From positions 722,831 through 786,830 of the forward strand of contig NZ_JAAFZB010000095.1 of assembly GCF_010692725.1 (NCBI RefSeq): 64,000 bases of DNA, in the 5' to 3' direction. Of this stretch, positions 8,928-17,036 are shown in pieces (position 1 is the first letter of the stretch; each line of letters begins with the position of its first letter). Under the pieces are notes generated by a model. The model did no database searches. It was not told the DNA's origin and saw only the letters and a program-made list of their open reading frames with translations. Position numbers and translations under genes: made by a program. Source of the DNA: Flavihumibacter soli (GTDB lineage: Bacteria > Bacteroidota > Bacteroidia > Sphingobacteriales > Sphingobacteriaceae).

Positions 8928-9698
8928 ATGAAAATTGCACTTTTCTCTGACATTCACGCCAACCTTCCGGCACTCGAAGCTTTCTTTCAAAGCATGGAAA
9001 GCCACGCTCCAGATGTTGTGTATTGCCTTGGAGACCTGGTAGGTTATAATATCTGGCCGAATGAAGTGATCGCAGAAATCCGGAAAAGAAGGATCCCGAC
9101 GATTGCCGGTAATTACGATTACGGTGTTGGCCGAAGCAGCAATGATTGCGGGTGTGCTTATAGGACCTATGAAGAAAAGGCAATGGGACAGGTGTCCATC
9201 TCCTACACTAACTCCGTGATTGGCGAAGAGGAAAGGACTTATCTCCGCAGCCTGCCTGCACATATCCGGGTGGAGTTTCAGTTAAATAACGATAAGCTGA
9301 ACCTGCTGCTGGTTCACGGGAGTCCGCGAAAAGTGAATGAATACCTGTTCGAAGACCGGGATGAAAAAAGTATGCTGCGGATCATGGAGCAGGCAGATGC
9401 AGATATCATGTGTTTCGGGCATACCCATAAGCCTTATCACAGGATACTCCGTTCGAACGGAACTGAGAGCCCTCAATATCGTCATGCGGTAAATACAGGG
9501 TCTGTCGGCAAACCCAAAGACGGAGATAGCCGGGGCTGTTATGTGCTACTGCATATAGATGCTGAAAGCAGGACCTCGCTGAATGAAAGCATCCGGGTTG
9601 AGTTTATTCGTTTTGAATATGATATTGAAAAGGCCGCGCAAGCTGTAGAGAATAGCATATTGCCCGACGCGTATGCCAGCATGCTGCGCACAGCCTGA
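8928..9698 (+). CDS. calcineurin-like metallophosphoesterase
   Basis: The 256-residue protein has the complete two-metal motif set: D8-I-H10 (ALFSDIHANL), G35-D36 (CLGDLVGY), G61-N62 (IAGNYDYG), the VHGS histidine and the terminal GHTHKP. It is cytosolic, since no signal peptide is present. Family members are phosphodiesterases or phosphatases with diverse substrates, and the specific substrate is unknown. It is followed 54 bp later by a universal stress protein on the same strand. Confidence 0.88.
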   Translation: MKIALFSDIHANLPALEAFFQSMESHAPDVVYCLGDLVGYNIWPNEVIAEIRKRRIPTIAGNYDYGVGRSSNDCGCAYRTYEEKAMGQVSISYTNSVIGEEERTYLRSLPAHIRVEFQLNNDKLNLLLVHGSPRKVNEYLFEDRDEKSMLRIMEQADADIMCFGHTHKPYHRILRSNGTESPQYRHAVNTGSVGKPKDGDSRGCYVLLHIDAESRTSLNESIRVEFIRFEYDIEKAAQAVENSILPDAYASMLRTA

Positions 9699-9752
9699 GG
9701 AACGGGTCAGGTGATTGATCCGTATTTGATTTATCAGATAAAAGGATTCGAT

Positions 9753-10595
9753 ATGAAAACGATCTTATTTCCAACAGATTTTTCTGAGGCTTCAGAGAAT
9801 GCTGCGCACTACCTGATGGGCCTGGCAGGCCAGGTAGATATAACGGAGATTACTTTACTTCATTCTTACGCAACGGAAGGCCCTTCTATCATTTATATGA
9901 GTGACTTTACGGAGCCTATTGTGATCCGGCAGGATGAGGTGAAGGCGGAGAGCGTAGTCAGGCTAAACGACTTCCGGACGCGTTTGGCCGCTATGACCGC
10001 GGCGGACATCGGAATCAGTGAAATCTCCCTGGACAAAAGCCTGGATATGGCCATACCGGAGATCATCAGGGAGCAAAATATCGATCTGGTGGTCAGTGGT
10101 ATTGAGCCCTACGGGAAAACAACCGACCAGTCGACTGGTACAAAGGCTATCAAGATTGCATTGGATCTGCAGGTGCCGGTTCTGATCATCCCGGCTGATG
10201 CCACTTATCAGCGTATCGAAACTCTCCTTTTAACCTGCGATTTGAAGAACGTTGCCCGGTCGGTTCCGAAGGATAAGCTGGCCAACCTGCTAACAGAGCT
10301 GGAAGCCCGCTTGATTGTTGTTAATATCGATTTCGAAAACAGGCACTATCGCCCCGATACCCTCATGGAGCAAACCGGGCTGCACCGTGCCCTGGATGCG
10401 ACAGGCGCTGAATACTTTTTTATAGAACATAAAGACATTGTCCATGGCATCGTTGAGTTCGCCGAAGAGAAGAAAGTTCAAATGATCATCAGCATTCCGA
10501 AAGAGCATGGTGTGTTCGATCGCTTGTTTCATCCCGGTGTTACGAAGAAGCTGGCTTCAGTCAGCCCGTTGCCAATTATGCTGATACATAACTAA
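9753..10595 (+). CDS. tandem-domain universal stress protein
   Basis: The start is set at MKTILFPTDFSEASENA (9753). The preceding 14 in-frame codons from 9711 do not fit the family. The 280-residue product contains two UspA-like domains (about 1-145 and 150-280). The first begins with the classic ILFPTDFS strand-loop. The ATP-binding G-x2-G-x9-G(S/T) pattern is degenerate (SGIEPYGKTTDQSTGTKAIKIA), as in many Bacteroidota double-domain Usp proteins. The role is stress survival by an unknown mechanism. Confidence 0.85.
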   Translation: MKTILFPTDFSEASENAAHYLMGLAGQVDITEITLLHSYATEGPSIIYMSDFTEPIVIRQDEVKAESVVRLNDFRTRLAAMTAADIGISEISLDKSLDMAIPEIIREQNIDLVVSGIEPYGKTTDQSTGTKAIKIALDLQVPVLIIPADATYQRIETLLLTCDLKNVARSVPKDKLANLLTELEARLIVVNIDFENRHYRPDTLMEQTGLHRALDATGAEYFFIEHKDIVHGIVEFAEEKKVQMIISIPKEHGVFDRLFHPGVTKKLASVSPLPIMLIHN

Positions 10596-10717
10596 GGCGG
10601 GAAAGTGGAAGGCGGGAAGGTGGAAGGCACAAAGGTGAAAGCTGAAACCAGGAGGTGATACCTGATACCTCATACCTGATACCTCATACCTGATACCTCA
10701 TACCTCTCGCCTGATAC
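10596..10717. repeat. intergenic repeats: GGAAGGTGGAA run and tandem CTGATACCT
   Basis: The gap holds a purine-rich GGAAGGYGGGAAGG run (10600-10640) followed by at least seven head-to-tail copies of (C)TGATACCT(CA) at 10655-10720. Both families recur elsewhere in the window. The tandem run abuts the 3' end of the acetyltransferase gene. Confidence 0.7.
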
Positions 10718-11212
10718 CTAATCCCGTCCAACTATATTACTTCGTCGTTCCAGCAGCACGGTATCCCGCCACACGCCGTTCATTTGCCCGATGCGTTCCC
10801 GGTTGCCAATGATACGGAAACCGGCACCCTGGTGCAGCCTGATACTGGCGCTGTTTTCAGGAAAGATACCGGCCTGAAGGGTCCAGTAATTGTTTTTCTC
10901 ACTTTCAGTTACCAGTTCTTCCAGCAGTCGTTTACCGATGCCTTTTCCCCGGGCTTTCCCGGCGATATACACGCTTACTTCCGCTACACCGGCATATACG
11001 CAGCGTCCCGAAACCGGCGTGAGCGCTGCCCAGCCAAGCAGTTCATCGTCTTCCGCCGCCACCAGCCTGCAGCTGGATATATGCGCATCATTCCATTCTT
11101 CCCAGGAGGGAGCCGTCGTTTGAAAGGTTGCGTTCCCGGTAGCAATGCCCTCCAGGTAGATCTGTTTTACCGCTTGCCAGTGGCCGGGCTCCATTTTCGA
11201 TACCTGTACCAT
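10718..11212 (-). CDS. GNAT acetyltransferase, phosphinothricin/arsinothricin acetyltransferase-like (ArsN-type)
   Basis: The start is set at MVQVSKMEPGHW (11212), which avoids overlap with the upstream gene ending at 11217. The 164-residue protein matches the phosphinothricin acetyltransferase branch of GNAT enzymes: IYLEGIATGNATFQTTAPSWEEW near the N-terminus, ARGKGIG at 87-93 and a C-terminal LHQGAGFRIIGNRERIGQ. Members in arsenic operons (ArsN) acetylate arsinothricin or organoarsenicals. Here it is the third gene after arsR and a DUF6428 gene, which favours that role over herbicide detoxification. This is inference from context. Confidence 0.8.
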   Translation of the reverse strand: MVQVSKMEPGHWQAVKQIYLEGIATGNATFQTTAPSWEEWNDAHISSCRLVAAEDDELLGWAALTPVSGRCVYAGVAEVSVYIAGKARGKGIGKRLLEELVTESEKNNYWTLQAGIFPENSASIRLHQGAGFRIIGNRERIGQMNGVWRDTVLLERRSNIVGRD

Positions 11213-11216
11213 ATCC

Positions 11217-11786
11217 TTAGCAGCAGCCCGAACCCGGAACACATGCCTCCGCAGTCGCCAGGTTAATTAGTTCGACCTTTTGTTTTGCTGATCCGGCGGG
11301 TGCGCAGCACTCTTCACCGGTTGACGTTGTTCCGCAGCTGCCGCCACGTTCAATGGCCTTACACTGAACCGTGTCCGGGCGAAGGTCAACAACCAGGTCC
11401 TCTCCCTGGATGCTTATTGCTCCCGGAAACATCTGGCGGGTATCAAATTCAGAATTACCGAATTCGATTTTCACGGTGGCAAGCGGATTCAGCGGTAAAG
11501 ACTTTTCAACCAGTTCGATGATTGATATAGCCTTGCGGGCTTTCATTGCTCTCTCCTGCTGCTTAACACCGGGTTCCCAAAGTTGCACAATGATCTCTGT
11601 CCATGAGTTCATTTTACCACCGCAGTCCACGGAAGTTATCGGCGCCTGTTTGATCTCCGTGATATGGTAGGACTGATCAACCCAGCTGTTTTCGTCGTAC
11701 TGAAATTGCAGAACAAGGTCCTCATTTTGCATCAGGGTTTCTTTAAATGTTTGCCAGTTTAGTGCTTGTACATTATTCATGATCAT
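11217..11786 (-). CDS. DUF6428-like protein of an ars operon, Cys-rich C-terminus
   Basis: The 189-residue cytosolic protein has an N-terminal domain (NWQTFKETLMQNEDLVLQF...) that I associate with the DUF6428 family found after arsR in Bacteroidota. The C-terminal 50 residues contain a CGTTSTGEECCAP motif and end in GSGCC, so vicinal cysteines are available for metalloid or metal binding. The gene starts 5 bp after arsR and is followed immediately by the GNAT gene. Cysteine pairs suggest As(III) binding, but no function is established from sequence. An ATG two codons later is an alternative start. Confidence 0.7.
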   Translation of the reverse strand: MIMNNVQALNWQTFKETLMQNEDLVLQFQYDENSWVDQSYHITEIKQAPITSVDCGGKMNSWTEIIVQLWEPGVKQQERAMKARKAISIIELVEKSLPLNPLATVKIEFGNSEFDTRQMFPGAISIQGEDLVVDLRPDTVQCKAIERGGSCGTTSTGEECCAPAGSAKQKVELINLATAEACVPGSGCC

Positions 11787-11791
11787 AAATT

Positions 11792-12124
11792 TTAATTACA
11801 ACAATTAGGTTGGGTTAAGAGATCCTTAAACAGGAAATCGAGCTCTTTGGAGAATTCGGTTACCGTTTCATGGTTGATACAATAACAGGATTTCAGGCCG
11901 TCGACCGTTCCCTGTATCAGTTTAGCCTGCAGCAACTCCTTCAAATGCTGGGATACCGTGGACTGTGCTAAAGGAAGTACCTCGACTATTTCCCCGCAAA
12001 TGCAGGTATTCTTTTCAGCGAGGATCCGGAGGATGGCTATCCGAGCCGGATGGCCCAGCACTCTTGCCAGATCAGCGATCTTCTGGTCGGCTTCCGAAAA
12101 TTCCGCTTTTTTATTTTGTGCCAT
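11792..12124 (-). CDS. arsR: ArsR-family metalloregulator
   Basis: The 110-residue winged-helix protein has ARVLGHPARIAILRIL, the CICGEIV cysteine pair, the recognition helix AQSTVSQHLKELLQAKL and a terminal CCN. It heads a three-gene operon (arsR, DUF6428, GNAT) with 5-bp spacing. A perfect palindrome lies 60 bp upstream of its ATG and is the probable operator. The family represses its own operon until a trivalent metalloid binds the cysteines. Confidence 0.88.
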   Translation of the reverse strand: MAQNKKAEFSEADQKIADLARVLGHPARIAILRILAEKNTCICGEIVEVLPLAQSTVSQHLKELLQAKLIQGTVDGLKSCYCINHETVTEFSKELDFLFKDLLTQPNCCN

Positions 12125-12182
12125 TGTGCTATTTGAAGCTTTCGTATGAGCCTCTAATTGATTTTAGAGATTCAGTAAATGC

Positions 12183-12202
12183 ATATCGTAAATATACGAT
12201 AT
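12183..12202. promoter_or_regulatory. operator palindrome upstream of arsR
   Basis: ATATCGTA and TACGATAT form a perfect 8-bp inverted repeat with a 4-bp spacer (AATA). It lies 59 bp upstream of the arsR start codon. The position, the symmetry and the similarity to the weaker dyad at 8490 support an ArsR binding site. Confidence 0.65.
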
Positions 12203-12379
12203 AGTCATACAGAATTCCAAAACTCTTTTAGAAATTATTTTACGCCGGGACGTGATTGGTTCACACAAGGGCCGCAGAGGAGTTACGCAAGGCCCTAACG
12301 TATAATCGTTTAGCCCCTTTGTGCTAATCTTAATGCTCTGCGTGTAAAACGATATGTAATCAAATAATTACATACTTTC
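12203..12379. other. intergenic DNA with a degenerate CGCAAAG-type repeat
   Basis: Between arsR and the BlaI-type gene (divergent), the stretch 12260-12345 contains CACAAGGGCCGCAGAGG, ACGCAAGG and CTCTGCGTG. These are degenerate versions of the CACGCAAAG intergenic repeat seen at 53864, 56757 and 57691. No gene is visible. Confidence 0.4.
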
Positions 12380-12411
12380 CTAATGAATTAGTTGCACTCC
12401 TAATTCATTAG
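12380..12411. promoter_or_regulatory. BlaI/MecI-type operator, perfect 12-bp inverted repeat
   Basis: CTAATGAATTAG (12380-12391) and CTAATTCATTAG (12400-12411) are exact reverse complements separated by 8 bp. A TTG (12392-12394) sits in the spacer, and a TAGTACTTTC box follows at the right arm. This places the dyad over a probable Bacteroidota promoter (-33 TTG, -7 TAnnTTTG-like). The start codon of the BlaI-family repressor lies 30 bp downstream, so the site is a strong candidate for its autoregulation. Confidence 0.7.
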
Positions 12412-12440
12412 TAGTACTTTCACTTAAAATTAATACTTAT

Positions 12441-12800
12441 ATGAAGCTGGCAAAAAGAGAAGAACAGATCATGCAGGCATTCTGGGAACTGCAGAAAGCA
12501 TTTATCCGTGACATAATACCTTTGCTTCCTGATCCAAAGCCGCATTATAACAGTGTGGCTACGATGGTTAAGATACTCGAAGAGAAGGGCTTTCTCGATA
12601 AGGAGACAGTCGGAAACATGCATTCCTATTTTCCAAAGGTATCAAGGGAGGACTACCAGAAACACGCGATGAAAGATATCGTTAGTCAATATTTTGATAA
12701 TTCCTATCCGCGGATGCTGGCCTTCTTTGCTAAGGAACAGAATCTTAGCGAAGCCGAGTTTTCCGAGATCCTTCAACTTATTAAATCGAAAAAATCATGA
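12441..12800 (+). CDS. BlaI/MecI/CopY-family transcriptional repressor
   Basis: The 119-residue winged-helix protein has the family pattern KREEQIMQAFWELQKAFIRDI, then PHYNSVATMVKILEEKGFLDKE and a YFPKVSREDYQ segment. The C-terminal dimerisation half ends in NLSEAEFSEILQLIK. It overlaps the M56 peptidase gene by 4 bp (ATGA), the standard blaI-blaR1 arrangement. When the partner peptidase is activated the repressor is cleaved and its operon is derepressed. A perfect dyad operator precedes the gene. Confidence 0.9.
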   Translation: MKLAKREEQIMQAFWELQKAFIRDIIPLLPDPKPHYNSVATMVKILEEKGFLDKETVGNMHSYFPKVSREDYQKHAMKDIVSQYFDNSYPRMLAFFAKEQNLSEAEFSEILQLIKSKKS

Positions 12801-15034
12801 CGCCTTACATACTACATGTTGCGCTTATCCTGGCCGGATGTGTTGCGTTCTATAAGATCCTGCTTGTGAACGAAACGTTTTTCAGATTGAACCGTTTCGT
12901 GCTGCTTGCCTGCCTGGCACTCTCTTTCAGCATGCCACTGATCCCGGTTCCGCAGCGTTTCTCCCTGCGGGAAGCCGAAAAAACGGCGGTATCTTCCGTA
13001 GTAAACAAACCTGCTAGCGTGGTCAAGGTACCGGTAATTAAACCTCAGGAACCTGTTTTACCCGCCGGAAAAGAATCCCCGGCCCAAAGTTCAGGTTTCG
13101 GCCTTAGCCAATTAATGACCGGCCTGATCTGGCTGTACTGGTCAGGAGTGGCAGCTTTCGGTATTAACTTCCTTGTGCAGATCATCACCTTATTGTACCG
13201 CTCTTATTCGCGCCCGGTGATCCGGGATGGTCGTTTTCGGATCGTGGAGTTATCCGGCGACGAAGCGCCCTGTTCATTTGGCAACAGCATCTTTATCAAC
13301 CCGGAAAAATATGACTGGGATACTTATAACCAGATCCTTCTACATGAGAAGATCCATATCCGTGAAGGGCACAGTTTCGACCTTCTGTTTGCAGAAATCG
13401 TCCTGATCTTTCAATGGTTTAACCCATTCGCCTGGATCTATCGCAAAGAACTGGAAAGCAATTTAGAATACCTGACCGATCAGCAGCTGCTCGAACATTC
13501 GGATATCGACCAGGAGAGCTACCAGTTGAGCCTGCTGAAAGTTTCGGCACCTCATTTCCCCTTAAGCCTGACAACCAATTACAACCAATCACTATTAAAA
13601 AAACGAGTAACCATGATGAATGCAAAAAAGTCAAACGTAAACACCACCTGGAAGTACCTTTTCCTGGTGCCTTTCCTGCTGGGTTTTGTATGCCTGCTTA
13701 ATAAGCCGGTTTCCAGCAGTGCGGCCCTTGTTGAGATCAAGAAAAACAATGTAACACCTGTTGATATTGAAAAAGAAGGTGCCTGGTTTGCGACAATAAA
13801 AGGCGATAGCGTCTCAATCCAGTTTAAAACGGATGGTGATAAAAATTCGAACAACAGCAACGAGTTTGCGCTTAGCGAATTTAAGGACCTGCCACGTGAT
13901 AAAAGCGGAACGTTCACGCTAACCCGCGATGCCGGCACCATTCAGTTTACCGGTAAGTTTGAAGGACAACAGGGTATGGGTCGCTATAAATTCAGCCCTG
14001 ATAAGAGCTTTGCATCCTATCTCGAAAAAGAAGGTATCCGTGGTACCGAAGATGAAGACATGATGGCCTATTTTCTTGTTGGTGTGAGCCGTTCCTACAT
14101 CGGGATGCTGAAATCCAACGGTTATACAAAGCTTGACAAGGATGAACTGATTCCCCTGGCTGCACTCGACGTGGATGCGGCATTCATCAAATCCTTAAAG
14201 GATAATGGCTACAACCTGGAAGCTGAGGAGCTTATCCCTCTAAAAGCACTGGGAGTAGATGGTAACTATATCCGCGAGATCAAAAAGGCGGGATATCCGA
14301 ATATAACTCCTGACCAGCTGATCACTTTCAAAGCCCAGGGAATTACCGGTAAGTACATAGCTGATTATAAGGAGTTTTCGGCAGATGCATCCTCAGGCGA
14401 GCACGGTCCTTCAGTACCTTCAAAACCCGGTAAAGCGTCCCGCCCGGCTAAACCTGCAGATAGTGAGAATTCAGCCGAAGACATGGTAGCTTTTAAAGCA
14501 CTTGGTGTAGATGCCGACTATGTGAAATCTATGAAGAATGCTGGTTATGATAACTTGTCCAATTCCGACTTGGTCGCTATGAAGTCGCTGGGAGTTGATG
14601 CCGAATATATTGCCGGTGTAAAGGCAATGAAACTTGAAAATGTAACCGCCGATGAAATAATTGCCTTTAAAGCGCAAGATATCACGCCCGAGTTTGTTAA
14701 GCAGATCAGGGCGCTCGGCTATGATCAGCTCGACGCCGATGACGTGATCCCTCTGAAAGCGCTTGGAATTACTCCCGAATATATCAAAAGCTTCAGGGAG
14801 GCTGGTTTCAAAGACATTCAACTGGAAGAAGTGGTTGCACTGAAGGCGCAGAATATCACCCCGGCCACGATCCAGGAGTATAAAGCGCTCGGTTTCGAGA
14901 ATGTTGAAATTGATGATGTAATAGGCGCAAAGGCAACCGGAACGACACCCGCATTTATCAGGAAGATGCGTGAAAAGGGACATAAGTTTTCGACGATTCA
15001 ACGCTATATTACGCTGAAGACGGTTATAGATTAA
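12797..15034 (+). CDS. BlaR1-like M56 membrane metallopeptidase with ten ~29-residue C-terminal repeats
   Basis: The 745-residue protein has membrane helices near residues 5-20, 35-50 and 108-132, and the zinc motif HEKIH at 183-187 (LLHEKIHIREGHSFD). A downstream ELESNLEYLTD carries the third ligand, and another helix lies near 285-305. The extracytoplasmic C-terminal half is unusual. From about residue 425 it contains ten repeats of about 29 residues with the pattern ALGVDxxYIKxxKxxGYxxLxxDELIxLK, broken once by a Pro/Lys/Ser-rich linker (about 535-565). It presumably senses an envelope signal through these repeats and cleaves the co-encoded repressor. There is no penicillin-binding sensor domain as in true BlaR1. 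Confidence 0.88.
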   Translation: MTPYILHVALILAGCVAFYKILLVNETFFRLNRFVLLACLALSFSMPLIPVPQRFSLREAEKTAVSSVVNKPASVVKVPVIKPQEPVLPAGKESPAQSSGFGLSQLMTGLIWLYWSGVAAFGINFLVQIITLLYRSYSRPVIRDGRFRIVELSGDEAPCSFGNSIFINPEKYDWDTYNQILLHEKIHIREGHSFDLLFAEIVLIFQWFNPFAWIYRKELESNLEYLTDQQLLEHSDIDQESYQLSLLKVSAPHFPLSLTTNYNQSLLKKRVTMMNAKKSNVNTTWKYLFLVPFLLGFVCLLNKPVSSSAALVEIKKNNVTPVDIEKEGAWFATIKGDSVSIQFKTDGDKNSNNSNEFALSEFKDLPRDKSGTFTLTRDAGTIQFTGKFEGQQGMGRYKFSPDKSFASYLEKEGIRGTEDEDMMAYFLVGVSRSYIGMLKSNGYTKLDKDELIPLAALDVDAAFIKSLKDNGYNLEAEELIPLKALGVDGNYIREIKKAGYPNITPDQLITFKAQGITGKYIADYKEFSADASSGEHGPSVPSKPGKASRPAKPADSENSAEDMVAFKALGVDADYVKSMKNAGYDNLSNSDLVAMKSLGVDAEYIAGVKAMKLENVTADEIIAFKAQDITPEFVKQIRALGYDQLDADDVIPLKALGITPEYIKSFREAGFKDIQLEEVVALKAQNITPATIQEYKALGFENVEIDDVIGAKATGTTPAFIRKMREKGHKFSTIQRYITLKTVID

Positions 15035-15068
15035 TCCTCAGGCAGCAAATCAGCAAATCTGAGTGTAA

Positions 15069-15106
15069 AAAAATGACCAGGACATAAAGCTATGTCCTGG
15101 TCATTT
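15069..15106. terminator. bidirectional rho-independent terminator
   Basis: AAAATGACCAGGACATA - AAGC - TATGTCCTGGTCATTTT forms a perfect stem of 17 bp with a 4-nt loop and A/T tracts on both sides. It sits between the convergent M56 gene (ends 15034) and the ABC permease gene (ends 15110), so it can stop transcription from both. Confidence 0.9.
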
Positions 15107-15109
15107 TTA

Positions 15110-15880
15110 TTAGCCTTTAACCTTCCGGAACCTGAAATCTACGTAGCCAATTACCAGGAAAAGGCCTGTATAAGCCAGGGAAGTCCAGAGAACCTCGGGT
15201 ACCACCGCCGCGTATTTGGGAAATGACGAGAGCAAAGGAAACGCAAAGGGGTATTTGTCTGCATATCCGGGAGGCATTTCAAAGAATAAGAATCCGGCGA
15301 TCAGCCAAAGCGTGAAGCCTATGGCAATCGGCAGGATAAAGTTCTTAATGCGTATACCGGCCCAGAACTGTATGGCTGAGATCGCCGCTACGGAGATATA
15401 GGTGTTAAACATCCCGCTTAAGTATTTCTGCCAGTCGACGCCGTGGTCGTAGAATTTAAATGCAGGGTGAATGGTGTTCAGCACCACGCCGGATACTCCC
15501 ATCAGCAGTGAATGCGCAATCAGGAAGACAATTATGAGCAGCTGCACGACCATGAATCTGGATAACCAGATATTCCACATCGGCTGCGGCGAAGTCAGTA
15601 CCTGCTTCCAGGTGTTATTACGGTATTCAATCTGGGGCAGCATCGTAGAGATCATTACGATGAACATGGGCAGAAAGACCATACTCAGGAGAGCTCTTGC
15701 CTGGCCGAAATAATAATTCCAGGGGTCAGCAGATACTGATTTCAGATCTTCACGCGAGTCTGAATCAAAGATCATGATCATCAGGGTGGGTACAATGGCC
15801 GCGGCGATAATTGTTAAGATCCAGGTAGAGCTGCCTTTGATCTTGAGTAGTTCAGAGCGCAAGGATATTAGAAGGTTCAT
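15110..15880 (-). CDS. ABC-2 type transporter permease
   Basis: The 256-residue membrane protein has six hydrophobic segments (about 17-36, 60-82, 110-132, 155-172, 184-203 and 231-248). Its N-terminal amphipathic start (LLISLRSELLKIKGSSTW) is typical of ABC-2 permeases of the bacitracin/lantibiotic-export type. Its 5' end overlaps the ATPase gene by 4 bp, so the two proteins form one exporter. The substrate is unknown. The divergent LytS/LytTR system suggests control in response to envelope stress. Confidence 0.85.
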   Translation of the reverse strand: MNLLISLRSELLKIKGSSTWILTIIAAAIVPTLMIMIFDSDSREDLKSVSADPWNYYFGQARALLSMVFLPMFIVMISTMLPQIEYRNNTWKQVLTSPQPMWNIWLSRFMVVQLLIIVFLIAHSLLMGVSGVVLNTIHPAFKFYDHGVDWQKYLSGMFNTYISVAAISAIQFWAGIRIKNFILPIAIGFTLWLIAGFLFFEMPPGYADKYPFAFPLLSSFPKYAAVVPEVLWTSLAYTGLFLVIGYVDFRFRKVKG

Positions 15881-16791
15881 ATGTGTTTGTTGGTTAAATC
15901 GATAAATAATTGTTCCAGATCATTTTCTTTAGGGTGAAGCATGTACACATCCAGATCATGACTGTGCAGCCGGCGGTTAATATCTGCTACCTGGTGAATG
16001 CCATCGAATGACAGCGAAAGTGCTTCTTCAAGGCGTTCAGGCTGATATTCGTGTAGAATGTTCATAGCCGCCTCATTATCCGAGGTATGCAGTAGCAAGG
16101 TTGATTGCTTCTGCTGAAAATTATGAAGTTCCGTAAGTGCTCCCTGGAAAAGCATTTTCCCTTTAAAGATGATGCCTACGTGGCTCACCATCTTTTCCAC
16201 CTCCGAAAGGATATGGCTGGACATCAGGATAGTCATACCTTCTTCCCTGTTCAGCTTTTTAACCATCGCCCGCAGCTCGATAATTCCATTCGGGTCCAGA
16301 CCGTTGGCCGGTTCATCCAGGATCAGTAGTTCCGGGTTTGGTAACAGCGCCAGGGCTATAGAAAGCCGCTGCTTCATTCCCAGCGAGAAGCTTTTGACTG
16401 CCTTTCTGCCGGTGTCTTCCAGCCCCGCTATTCGCAGTACTTCCGCAATACGGCTCTTTGAAGCTCCATATACCGCACGGTAAACTTCCAGATTCTCTTT
16501 CGCGTTGAGGTGTCCATAGAGGGAAGGTATTTCGATCAATGATCCTATCCGTTTCAGAATGCCGGTGCGGTTTGATTGAAAATGCTGTCCGAAGATCTCA
16601 ATACTGCCCTTCTGAATTTCAAGCAGCCCGAGCAGCAGGCGGAGGGTGGTGGTCTTGCCGGAACCGTTAGGACCGAGGAAGCCATAGATATTGCCTTTCT
16701 CCACCTTCAGGTTGATATCCTGCAGGGTTCTGAATTCTTTCGAATAGTTATAATCCAGGCCGCTTGTCCTGATCACTGAGTTATCGCTCAT
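15877..16791 (-). CDS. ABC transporter ATP-binding protein
   Basis: The 304-residue ATPase shows Walker A GPNGSGKTT (40-48), the Q-loop region, the signature SLGMKQR (136-142) and Walker B LLILDEPANGLDP (155-167). A C-terminal extension of about 80 residues after residue 220 is typical of BcrA/NatA-like exporters. It energises the permease encoded 4 bp inside its 3' end. The start ATG lies about 250 bp from the divergent kinase gene. Confidence 0.92.
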   Translation of the reverse strand: MSDNSVIRTSGLDYNYSKEFRTLQDINLKVEKGNIYGFLGPNGSGKTTTLRLLLGLLEIQKGSIEIFGQHFQSNRTGILKRIGSLIEIPSLYGHLNAKENLEVYRAVYGASKSRIAEVLRIAGLEDTGRKAVKSFSLGMKQRLSIALALLPNPELLILDEPANGLDPNGIIELRAMVKKLNREEGMTILMSSHILSEVEKMVSHVGIIFKGKMLFQGALTELHNFQQKQSTLLLHTSDNEAAMNILHEYQPERLEEALSLSFDGIHQVADINRRLHSHDLDVYMLHPKENDLEQLFIDLTNKHI

Positions 16792-17036
16792 ATTTTAGAT
16801 TTTAATTTCGGGAGTCAAGAATAACCGCTTTCTCGCAGAGGCTGAACTGTTAGGGATTGAAAGCAGATTATTCGTGACGAAACCGGTTTTTCCCAGGCAG
16901 AAGATATGATTTCGGCTGAAGGGCTCTCCCGATATATCCAGGTTTCTACGGATCATTTGAAAATCTGAAATTTGTCACGCTTTTATAGCCTTTCATCACG
17001 GATCCTTCAATTTGACCGGGTCTTTAAGCTATCATT

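Noticed and set aside
10718..11212. Herbicide (phosphinothricin) resistance as the natural role of the acetyltransferase
   Set aside because: The family resemblance is broad, and the arsR/DUF6428 operon makes an arsenical substrate more plausible.
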